From Entrophospora sp. SA101 (taxonomy: Eukaryota; Glomeromycota; Glomeromycetes; Entrophosporales; Entrophosporaceae), in NCBI GenBank assembly GCA_958430865.1, contig CAUDNR010004043.1:1-29473 (forward strand): DNA of 29,473 bases. The letters run 5' to 3'. Of this stretch, positions 21,001 to 29,473 are shown in pieces (positions within the stretch are counted from its first letter, which is position 1; every line of letters starts with the position of its first letter). The notes beneath the pieces were generated by a model, which saw nothing but the letters and a program-made list of their open reading frames with translations, was not told the origin of the DNA and did not search any database. Made by a program: the position numbers and the translations under genes.

Positions 21001-22236
21001 GTTATCTAATCATTTATTTTATTACTAATAAATGATATAATAAGCTTATTTAACTAATAAATTCTTTATAATAATTTTTTTTTGTTTTAGAGAATTCTAA
21101 AAATAGTGAGAAGTATAAAAAAATATCTTTAAAATTAAATGGTTAAATTGTTGAGATCTACAATTATGATGCAATTGATAGTCGTTATCATAATCCAAAA
21201 AAAACGTGTGTACATTGTGTAACGTGTAACGGTTTCATGACCGCTTCCGTATTATAAATTTTGTTTCTCTGAAACAGGCACCATCCTTAAAAAAAAACCT
21301 AAAATATATTTTTTTCTTCCAATTTTATTCTTCGATTTCCCTCCTGCTAAAGTTCATTTTAGTTTTTTCAGGTTTAATTTTAGCCACGTTGCAGATCATT
21401 TTCGAAACAAGAGAAATTATTAATTCAATTAAGTTCATTCATTCATTGTTAAACAGACTTCATAAAACGTGGTGTGAGAATTGCATTGAATTGCACCAAA
21501 ATAAATAATTCTATATACGGTATGATATTTAATTATTTGCCTTCTCCGCCTACCCATTCATATATTTATTCTCTTACTCATCCTTACTCATCATCTCATG
21601 ACTTTTAATTAACAAAGAAATCATCACCATCATCGTCGTCGTTTATTTATTTAGCATATATTTGTCCACGTTTGCACTTCTTGCTCGAAACAATATCACG
21701 TTTGCATAAATTCTTTTTTTTTTTTTTTAATGAGTGCAAGAACTCTAATTTTTTTTACTAATTATAATATTTTTTTTCTCCATCTATCCATGTACATACA
21801 GCATACATATAAGTTTGTGTGTGGTGAGATGTTCTAGAATTAATTATGAAATGCATGGGTTAGGTACAGATAGATAAAAATGACCAGGGAAATTTCAATA
21901 TAATAATATTTAACATTGTGAGTAAAACAGTTAATCGAATAACAACTATACTGCAAATATTCATGACATTGATATTGTATTGAATTATATACATTATAAT
22001 TAAATATTTTTATTAAATATGTACCAAACCAAAATATAGTAATTTACATTTTTGTAACTGCGAATATATTGAGTATATTATAAATTACACATAAAAAAAA
22101 AATTTTTATTTGGATTTACAGAAATTCGATAAATTCGGCAGCCAAACAAGTTTTTGATTGTGTAAAGTTTTTTTTGTTGTTACTTAAAAATATATATATT
22201 TAATTTATTTTATTTATTTATTGATAAAAAAAAATC

Positions 22237-22246
22237 TATATATAAA
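22237..22246 (+). promoter_or_regulatory. TATA box of the bZIP gene
   Basis: TATATATAAA followed by ggg, about 213 bases before the ATG. Transcription starting about 30 bases downstream would leave a 5' UTR of roughly 190 bases. No ATG occurs between 22247 and 22458, so the coding ATG would be the first one met by a scanning ribosome. The UTR is made of long alternating A and T runs. Confidence 0.5.
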
Positions 22247-22458
22247 GGGCATTCCTTTCTTCGTTTTTTTTTTGTTCATATCATACAACAATTCATCATC
22301 AAAAGATTTTATTTCTTTAAGAAAAAAATTTTTTGATAAACAATATTTAAAAAATTATTTTTTTAAAAAAAACAAACTCGCAATACTATTATTTTTTTTA
22401 AAAAAAAAATCTATCGCAAAAAAAAAAAATAAATAATAATAATTACTACTTTAAAAAA

Positions 22459-23394
22459 ATGACTTTTGCAACAGAAACCACAATTTCTAAAGTTACAAAC
22501 CCAATTTCTTTTGAACATTCAAATTATATTCAGAATCAAAATTATTATCATCATAATAATGGCAGCGGTATCAATAGAGCGCTATCGGTTCAAGAATTAT
22601 GTGATAATGATAATAATAACTTGCCTTTGAATATTTCTAATAATAATAAACAACAACATTATCACGAACAACAGTATCAATTTCATCGTCGTCACTCAGA
22701 AAAAATAGTTTTACCATCTCTTCAACAAATTACCACTTCTTCACTTAATAATCATGACAACATCAACAACAATTCAACTTCCAGGTCATCGCCATCGTCA
22801 ACTACTTCAACTGACTATTTAGATTCTGATCCAATAAACTTGCCAACTCCTTTAAGTTCGCCAAATCCTGCATTGTTGTTATCTGCGCTTCAAACACCAA
22901 ATAATATCAATGACCTTATGATGATGCCTTTATCGTTGCAAGAACGTAGAGAAAGAAATAAAGTAGCTTCCGCAAAATATAGAGCCAAAAAACATAAACA
23001 AAATGTTGAAATGAATTTTGCAATAAACGAATTGAAACAAGAAAATAATACCTTGAAAAGGCAAGTCGATGAATTGAAATTGGAAAATCACGATTTAAAA
23101 GATTTAATTGATAAACTCAAAAGCAAATTGGTCGAAGGAAAAATACTTAAACGTTTAGGGAAATCTTCTTCCAAATTTAATTGTGGTGGTGATGACGATG
23201 ATGACAATATTGTTGATGATGATGATGATTATTATATGAGCGATATTAATGGTCATAATAAAAATAAAAATAATTGTGGCAAAAACAATAAAAATAACAA
23301 AAAATCAAATATTATGAAACAACGACACAACAATAATAATGTTGGAAATAGTAGCAGTTATTCGAAAGGTGTTAATACGCCAAAGAAAAACTAA
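22459..23394 (+). CDS. bZIP transcription factor, single exon, 311 aa
   Basis: A basic leucine-zipper DNA-binding protein, expected to act in the nucleus as a dimer. The basic region at residues 162-180 reads ERRERNKVASAKYRAKKHK, with the N-x-x-A-S-x-x-Y-R signature (N167, A170, S171, Y174, R175). Leucines at 192, 199, 206, 213 and 220 form an uninterrupted five-heptad zipper. This basic-region type resembles fungal sulfur/stress bZIPs (Cys3/Met-type) more than Gcn4 or Yap, but the assignment is only by recalled motif. The N-terminus (1-160) is Asn/His/Gln/Ser-rich and disordered, with short conserved-looking pieces (RALSVQEL 40-47, KIVLPSLQQI 82-91, PINLPTPLSS 125-134). The C-terminus has Asp runs (245-257) and Asn/Lys-rich sequence. 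The ATG chosen is the first after the TATA box, and no intron is needed. Nothing is broken. Confidence 0.88.
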   Translation: MTFATETTISKVTNPISFEHSNYIQNQNYYHHNNGSGINRALSVQELCDNDNNNLPLNISNNNKQQHYHEQQYQFHRRHSEKIVLPSLQQITTSSLNNHDNINNNSTSRSSPSSTTSTDYLDSDPINLPTPLSSPNPALLLSALQTPNNINDLMMMPLSLQERRERNKVASAKYRAKKHKQNVEMNFAINELKQENNTLKRQVDELKLENHDLKDLIDKLKSKLVEGKILKRLGKSSSKFNCGGDDDDDNIVDDDDDYYMSDINGHNKNKNNCGKNNKNNKKSNIMKQRHNNNNVGNSSSYSKGVNTPKKN

Positions 23395-23730
23395 TCGCAG
23401 TCAATACAGATAATAAATAATAATACACTTTGAACATAACTTTCTAATATGCAGTTTAATTATATAAATAAGCTATTAGATTACATATTATTTTATAAAT
23501 ACATACACGCATACACTCATACATTCACACACATTTATATATATTCTTTACACATATAAAAACAAACATTCATATAGCACATCATATATATAATATTATC
23601 ATTTAGTAAATATTTAAATATATATATAAAATTGTTAAATATTTATTCTTTCTCTGTAAATTATATTTTATAAATATAAATATTAACAATAAAATTATGT
23701 AAACATAGAAAATTGTAAGTTTTTTTTTTC
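23395..23730 (+). terminator. 3' UTR and poly(A) signal of the bZIP gene
   Basis: AATAAA at 23688-23693 is followed by a GT/T-rich stretch (23713-23730), the usual arrangement for cleavage and polyadenylation. The UTR contains a CA-rich segment (cacacac, catac units) at about 23495-23560. The exact cleavage site is not known. Confidence 0.5.
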
Positions 23731-26485
23731 TCGTAATTTTTCTTTTAGTTTATTTATTTGAAAATTGTACTTTATTTTATTTTATTTATTTTGTAATTTG
23801 TTATTATTCTCTTTTAAAACAAATAAATGTAAAAAAACGCGTAAATTTTAAAAAAAAAAAAAAATAAAAAATATTATTAGATTGAATACTTACTATACTC
23901 CTTGCTGTATTTAGAACTTAAAGAATATTCTATTTAAGATTCTTTGCTATTTCCAAGAACAAAGTTAGTTAATTTAAACGATTGGTTAAAATTCAAATAA
24001 AAACACAATAATGATCAAATAATAACAACAATCAAACTTAACAATGAATAAAAATTAAGGAAAGATAATAATAATAATAATGTTTTGTCTTTCTTTGTAT
24101 TCCATTTTCTTTTAAATTGCTTTTGTTGGCTTTATTTAGATTTCGTTTATAGTTTCATAAACAATTAGTTCGGAATTTTTTAAAAAAAAGAAAATTTCAA
24201 TGAAAAGACAAATTAATAAAATCATTTTAAAACAATTATTATTGTTGTTATTATTTATTGTTATTATTGTTCTGTATATGAACTTATGAGATCATTTATG
24301 TGTTTAAGGATCTTTTTGAAACTGAATAAGAATTTCCAATAAGTTTATGTTTTATTGGTTACACAAAAGGTGATATGAAAAAATTTTTCTTATTTTGTAT
24401 AATAAATAAATAAATACTAATAAAGTGAACTGATTATATTTTTTAATATTTATTAATTGGAAGAAAATGAATGATATTGTATAGTTCTTTTAATTTTACT
24501 CATTCAATTCATTTATTTGCAATACCAGGCCAAAAAATTACTGTCGCAACTGGGTCGATTCTTCTAACAAAAGGCCTATTTAAAAAATACGATGTTTGTG
24601 AGAAAATTACCAAATTTGGGATATTATTTAACAAGCCAAAATCACAGTAGTTATGATTTTTTGTCATTGACCTATCGGTCATATAGTTTCGGAATCCTGT
24701 AAACCTTTTTTTTTAAACAAATATCTGAAATAGCTTGTTGCACAAAATAGAATTCAATGGATTTTTTTTTAATTGGTTATTATGCCTCTTTTAATGTTAC
24801 GCTCCTAATTTGGAATAAGTGAAATTTGGGTAAAGTTGTTTATGGGGCAAATAATTTATTAATTACATTACTGTTTTCTATAATAATAGTGATGATAATT
24901 AATAATCAACGCAATAATAACTGGTAAAAGCATTGTCAAATGACAAAATATGTATTTCGGAATTTACCTATTAACAAAATTAGTAATCACCAACAGCAAG
25001 TCAACCAACCAATCAACCAACCAGTTAATCAATGTGTCAGTTGTCATCAATCCCAACAAAGCAAAAAAAAACAAAAAAAAAACAAAAGAAACAAAGTAAC
25101 AAATGCAACAACGCTAAATAGCGACAAATTAAATAATAAATAAAATTGAAAATAAATTATTAAAATTGATTTGATTATATTTGTTTCGATAATAAATAAT
25201 AAATAGAAATATAAATAATAATGTAAATGATAAATTTAAACCCGAATTCACTATAAAAAAAAAAGAACAGTTTTATTGATTGGTGCATTTTACCGGGTGG
25301 TCATCCATGCCTTTCAAGTCACGTTTGAATATTTGAATAACTCGGCTGCAATATTATCGGTTATTATCAGATTGCACGTGAATTTGATTGACATGCAACT
25401 TTAATTTAAAACTACCCAAATTTGGCCAATAAATAAGTCGCTCTTTTTAAAATTACCGCTCGTTGAAATTTAAAAAAATTTTTAGTAATTAATTAATTTG
25501 TTTATTAATGGGAAAAATCTTTTTAAGGGCAAGAATAATAATAATACACAATTAATATATATATATAAAGAGTCAATATGATGCAATAGTAATTTGTTAA
25601 TATTAACCATTGTTCTGATTTTTGATTTAATTTAATTGTTGTAATGCTTTTATGGAAATCTGCATTTTATATATATTTAATTGAACCAATCAAAAATAAA
25701 CGTAATTAAAAACAAAAAAAAGCCGTTAATTACATTTCACTATAATTGTTTATATCATAGTTATGATAGATTATGCTATTATTCTTTTAAATAAACTGCT
25801 GTTCGTGCCAATTGACCTTGAATTACAGATTAATTCTCGTACTCGCCCACCCAATCAGTCCATATCAATGAAACACAAACATCGTCATTCAAGTTTCATG
25901 GCATTTGATTGGTACGGGATTCTTTAATCGCCAATTACTCTACCGAGAAGGCAAATTTCAACAAAATATTATTATTTTTATGCAATAAATCTTTTAAAGG
26001 ACGTTTTCAAAAAATTCTTGTAGCATTAAAATTTTTTTTGTGTCACGTATGACCGCAACACAAAAAATATTTAAAGCTATCTATATACATGGGATTTACA
26101 TATAGTGGATATTACAACAAAATCAAACTGTGGACATTACATCACCACATTAATCCACTCGTCAGTTATTTATTTTCTATTCTTTGTAATTACAAAGGAA
26201 AAGTACTTCGGATATTGCTCCGTAATCAGAAAAAGAAAGATCTGCATTTCAAAATAATGAAATGATTTCAATATATATTTGATAAAGAAATCTTTGTGAA
26301 TTAAATGATTTGTACCAGTGATTGTTATGACAAATTGCTATTAACTCAAAATAATGATGGCTTTGCTTTATTTTCCGTGCCCAAATTACTTATGAATTAC
26401 GGTAATAGGTAAAAAAACGTTAACATTTGGAAAGAACAGGACCTAAAAAATTCTGCCTCAGCAACATTCACATATTTTATAATCA
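23731..26485. other. Intergenic; no gene seen
   Basis: AT-rich with (aat)/(tta) runs (about 24068-24082, 24236-24270) and poly(A) tracts. A Gln/Asn/Lys-rich frame at 24940-25143 arises from caacc/caatc repeats followed by A runs and is not credible as a gene. An interrupted inverted repeat at 25828-25929 and a CACGTG at 25375-25380 are the only structured items noted. Confidence 0.5.
25828..25929. repeat. Interrupted inverted repeat, about 100 bp
   Basis: Paired blocks occur in nested order: gattaa (25828-25833) with ttaatc (25924-25929), ccaatca (25851-25857) with tgattgg (25906-25912), atgaaac (25868-25874) with gtttcat (25893-25899). This may be an old MITE or a structured element. Confidence 0.4.
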
Positions 26486-26493
26486 AACCATTG

Positions 26494-27442
26494 TAGTGAA
26501 GATTGGCACCGTGCAAAATTCTTTAACCGGTTAATTTGTCACGTGAAAAATTTAACTGGTAAATTCGAATAAAAAAAAATTATTCGAATAATATAACTGA
26601 TATTATCCAATCGAATTAAAAAAAAATTTCTTTATTAGTTCTATTTTACTTCATTGACCTTTTAGTGATAATAATAATAGTAGTAGTGGTAGCGGAAATA
26701 ATTGAAATTTTTTTCTTTGATCAATTTATAATAATAGTTGTAGTGATAATAATAATAGTGATTTATTTTTTTTTCTACTGGCAAATAGTCATTGTAGGAT
26801 TTCTATTCGAATAAAAATTATTTATTACATTTGTTACGGGTTGAGTATTCAAATTACATTGAATGTTTATTCAAATAAAATGAATAACGAATAAAACGAA
26901 CAACGAATAAATAACGAATTGATATTAATATTAAGATTGAGTTGTATTACGAGTAATTCGAATAAGTGTCTGTATTACGAATAGAAACTCTAACCATAAA
27001 CTCACCTAAAAGAAAAAGTAAAGGTTGATACTCTCTCTAGAGCGGCTGGAAACTCTAGAGCCGTCAGCGTTTATTTCATTATTACACGCAAATACTGTAT
27101 ATTAATATAGATTATGTTTTGGTATGTATATATGGGCATGAACAATAGAAACGACCCAAACGTCAAAAATCATGATTTTGAGTTAACAGCATTTCTACAT
27201 GCAATTTATTACAGAGATTAATTTTAGCTTAGAAACCCATATCCACTTTGCTTAATAAAATTTTGAAAAACAATAGGTAATTACTTAAATGCAGGTCTTT
27301 TTTTTCGATTATCTAAAAATCGTGATTTTGACGTTTGGGCTGTTTCTATTGTCCATGCCCATATATTCTAGTTAGATGAACAAAAATAAAATTTTGTAAC
27401 GCCTAAATTAACCGGTTAAACAGTTAACGGTGTCAACCTCTA
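26494..27442. mobile_element. Non-autonomous hAT element with exact 8-bp target duplication
   Basis: The left end begins tagtgaagattggcaccg. The right end, read inward on the other strand, begins tagaggttgacaccg, and both then run into an aaccggttaattt block (26525-26537 and its mirror at 27407-27419). Both ends are flanked by AACCATTG (26486-26493 and 27443-27450), an 8-bp direct repeat as made by hAT transposases. The interior (949 bp) has no transposase frame. It contains (taatag)-like triplet runs, ttcgaat/attcgaa palindromic stretches and a nested inverted-repeat element at 27128-27366. The exact target duplication suggests a fairly recent insertion. Confidence 0.82.
27128..27366. mobile_element. 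MITE nested inside the hAT element, ~50-bp inverted repeats
   Basis: atatatgggcatg (27128-27140) is mirrored by catgcccatatat (27354-27366). Symmetry continues inward through acaatagaaac, cccaaacgtc and aaaat-c-tgatttt blocks, giving about 50 bp of terminal inverted repeat with few mismatches. The element is 239 bp, non-coding and probably TA-targeted. It must be younger than the hAT element that contains it, unless the hAT mobilised with it inside. Confidence 0.75.
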
Positions 27443-27450
27443 AACCATTG

Positions 27451-28405
27451 CCTTATGAAAATTCTAGACACCCATCAAAAGAACAACAAAAAAAGTTAAT
27501 TATTGTTATTCATATTAATATATCCCTGTGATTCAATAAAATATGTAGAATACAGTTCATTTTCTCTATTTCGGATCATTGGAATTAAAAAAAATATCGA
27601 TAATCCGGTATTAGTATAGAAAAATCGTCGATATGAAGTCGCGTGCAATTTTAATATTGACGAAACACAAAATTAAATGTTTTATTTAAAAAAAAAAATT
27701 ACTATTCAATGTTAATATTAAAAAAATCATCTAATTTAGGTTGTATTTTGAATAAAATGCTATTTTTTGACTTTTTTTAAGTTGTTGCTAATTCTTTGTT
27801 TGTTGGAATCAGAGTCGTCTGCTTTGCTAAATAAACTTAAAGATTTTCTCTTATTTAATGATATTTTAAAAAATAACGAAGCAAAAGAAATTGATTTGGA
27901 ACTTGAATTAGGCGGATTTAAATCAAGAAATTCAATTATACATTTTATTTGTTTTCTACATTATATTTTATTTATTAAGATTTAAGTAATCTTGTTGTTC
28001 TTGAGATTTTTAAGATTAAATTTGTAGAAATCTGTATTTTAGATCACGTGAATCCATTATAGACTGTTGATTTACAGTGTGTTAAGAAAAAAAAGACGGT
28101 TTGTAAAATATTGTTTTTAATGAAAAGGTAGCCAAAATTATATGATAAAAATTATACCAGAGAATTGGAGGATCTTAGGTTATAACATATAAAATTTTTG
28201 AAGCATATTGTCATATCAATTATTAGAGAAATTTACATATTTGGTTTGTTTTTTTCAAAATAATCAAATTCCTTTTTATTTCTAATTGACAAAATTCTAG
28301 TATGAAGGTTTATATTTAAATCATTAAAAAAAAATTTTTATTATTAAAATTTTCCTGTCGATCCTGTAGATCATTATCTCGTCTAGGTGGTCAGTCCCAT
28401 AGATC
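27451..28405. other. Intergenic; one short unassigned frame
   Basis: A frame at 27767-27985 includes ALLNKLKDFLLFNDILKNNE, but it has no motif I can name and begins in a low-complexity stretch, so it is not called as a gene. A TCACGTGA palindrome lies at 28044-28051. Confidence 0.4.
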
Positions 28406-28429
28406 CGTTGTAACGAGGTTTGACTGTAT
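28406..28429 (+). repeat. Tigger-like right terminal repeat
   Basis: cgttgtaacgaggtttgact followed by gtta-type TA context matches the Tigger-type terminus seen at about 1110-1130 (gaggtttgactgta). No partner end or transposase sequence was found nearby, so it is a solo or badly decayed copy. Confidence 0.5.
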
Positions 28430-28498
28430 TAGTATTAGTATTCGTAAAAAATTAGGTACACTACGGCGCAGATCATCTATAATCATTAATTGCTTACA

Positions 28499-28596
28499 AT
28501 TGGTCAACTTCAAAATACTAAAACAAAAAAAATTATCAAGCTTCAAAACTTATCGGGTGCTTTTTTCTTAAACCGAAAATTGGGTGAGCCTTAGCA
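28499..28596 (+). repeat. Dispersed repeat, also at 6264-6366
   Basis: Second copy of the ..caacttcaaaatactaaa.. / aagcttcaaaacttatcggg block. It lies 70 bases downstream of the Tigger-like terminus, whereas the first copy lies downstream of the kinase A flank. Confidence 0.6.
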
Positions 28597-29047
28597 TTTT
28601 GAAAATTCCGAATTTGTTATACATTTAAGAAATTGAGACTAAGTAAATTTTGTGTAACAACTTTTTTTTCATAGAATATTTTCTACAACATACATTTGAT
28701 TTATTTGATTTATTCATTTTCTTTTTTTTATTAATAAATAAAAAGTTATTTACAACAAAAAAGTTTAACGAACATATTACATTAAAAGAAAATCATCATC
28801 AAATTTGGTCGTGAGATTCAAAATATTGTAACACGAAAATTATTGTTGTATTTCTGAGCATAACTTTCAAATTTAAAAAAAAATCTATGAAAAGAAAATT
28901 CGAGACAAATTTTTTTTTTAGATTAATAGACTCCCTTTTTAAAGCTGGATTATGGTGGTGGGTTTTTTAAAATCTAATGTGTGGATCACATAATATTTCA
29001 AAAATTTTAACTTTTGAGTATAGATATCTGCACTGTAAAATTGAAAG
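28597..29047. other. Intergenic; no gene seen
   Basis: AT-rich with several A and T runs. Nothing coding or structured was recognised. Confidence 0.4.
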
Positions 29048-29110
29048 TAGGGGTTGGCACTGTTAACTGTTTAAGATATTTTTTAACTGGTTAAATTAAC
29101 TGGTTAACCA
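29048..29110 (+). repeat. Second hAT-type left end, same family as 26494-27442
   Basis: taggggttggcactgttaac at 29048 followed by ttaactggttaa repeated twice resembles the terminal and subterminal sequence of the hAT element at 26494-27442 (right end on the reverse strand: gaggttgacaccgttaac). No matching right end is visible before the window stops, so the element is truncated or continues outside. Confidence 0.5.
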
Positions 29111-29473
29111 CCATTTATTAAATTTTTTTTTATGTATGGGGCATGAGTATGGTGGACGTTCAAATATCATGTAAAATGTTACACGAATTATTATATTGTT
29201 TAAAGTAATCAACCAGTCCCATCAATTAAAGTGGGTACAAGTGTACTAATTAATGACCATTCAAACTTCAATATATTATTCTCCTAGTTGTTTATACGAA
29301 GTGTCAAAAGATCACAGAGAAGATCACACTTTTCAAAATTGCAATCTATTTTATAAAAGTTAAATGCTGCCTAAAAATCAATTCTGCAATTACTGTAAAG
29401 AAGAAAAATTCTCAACATTTAGAATGTTACTGAAGAGGCTAAGAAAAAAGCTAACAAGGGAGAATTTTTTGTA
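29111..29473. other. Window end; no gene seen
   Basis: AT-rich sequence without a supported frame. It could be the interior of the hAT copy that starts at 29048. Confidence 0.3.

Larger units (their letters stand above)
16816..22220. other. Long gene-poor region upstream of the bZIP gene
   Basis: Over 5 kb without a supported gene on either strand. Contents: a MITE (17554-17719), an (AAT)n microsatellite (about 17998-18060), clusters of TTAATTAA-type sequence (about 17800-17940, 18251-18293, 19085-19125), tgatga repeats (about 18365-18430), atcc/atct repeats (about 18530-18590) and a short hairpin with gtgtgtg and cacacac arms (about 18862-18880). A frame at 17230-17427 has no recognisable motif and is not called. 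The region could hold distal regulation of the downstream gene, but nothing in the sequence proves it. Confidence 0.5.

Noticed and set aside
22221..22436. Lys/Phe-rich frame just upstream of the bZIP ATG
   Set aside because: It lies across the TATA box and the homopolymer-rich 5' UTR; composition is that of A and T runs.
24940..25143. Gln/Asn-rich 67-codon frame
   Set aside because: Explained by caacc/caatc repeats followed by poly(A); no flanking gene signals.
1..29473. Search for tRNA, rRNA, CRISPR arrays and phage or bacterial operons
   Set aside because: No tRNA-type B box in a plausible cloverleaf, no regularly spaced repeats and no Shine-Dalgarno-led gene clusters were seen; the window is eukaryotic nuclear DNA.

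Overview
The window is very AT-rich eukaryotic nuclear DNA with spliced genes, homopolymer and trinucleotide runs and many decayed DNA transposons. The style of the genes points to an arbuscular mycorrhizal fungus (Glomeromycotina, Rhizophagus-like). The evidence is a protein kinase of the tyrosine-kinase-like expansion typical of these fungi (Cys-rich knuckle, WTSGN motif, WIPY motif, GGF loop, DLG instead of DFG), Tigger/pogo transposase C-terminal remnants with an NCWRKTGIL signature, and a bZIP factor rich in Asn and His. The organism assignment is inference from recalled family style; no database was searched.

Layout. 1-1130: truncated Tigger-like transposase C-terminus (371-907) with a Tigger-like terminal repeat at about 1103-1128. 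1130-2620: low-complexity, no gene. 2623-6240: copy A of a segmental duplication carrying kinase gene A (3217-5569, three exons, 616 aa). 6240-9070: dispersed repeats and two decayed, unidentified coding loci. 9075-13330: copy B of the duplication carrying kinase gene B (10543-12894, same exon structure), with at least one small transposon that inserted after the duplication. 13796-14370: second Tigger-like remnant. 14371-22220: about 7.8 kb with almost no coding support, apart from a possible two-exon fragment near 16467-16815, one MITE and microsatellites. 22237-23730: single-exon bZIP transcription factor with a clear TATA box and a poly(A) signal. 23730-29473: intergenic, including a complete non-autonomous hAT element (26494-27442) with an exact 8-bp target duplication and a second inverted-repeat element nested inside it, a Tigger terminal repeat, and a second hAT end.

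Most informative observation. The two kinase genes differ at about 25 of the first 285 coding bases. From 3502 to 5575 (10828 to 12900) they differ by only three silent substitutions and one homopolymer length change, introns included. Outside that tract, on both sides, the copies are again diverged and carry indels. The identical block begins inside the zinc-knuckle coding sequence and stops 6 bases after the stop codon, which is the pattern of recent gene conversion (or of an assembly artefact). As a result the kinase domain and tail are identical while the N-terminal sensor-like region has diverged by 13 residues.

I found no tRNA, rRNA, CRISPR array or prokaryotic-type operon. The genes here do not form an obvious pathway. 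The kinases are probable signalling proteins, the bZIP is a probable transcription factor, and the rest is mobile-element debris.
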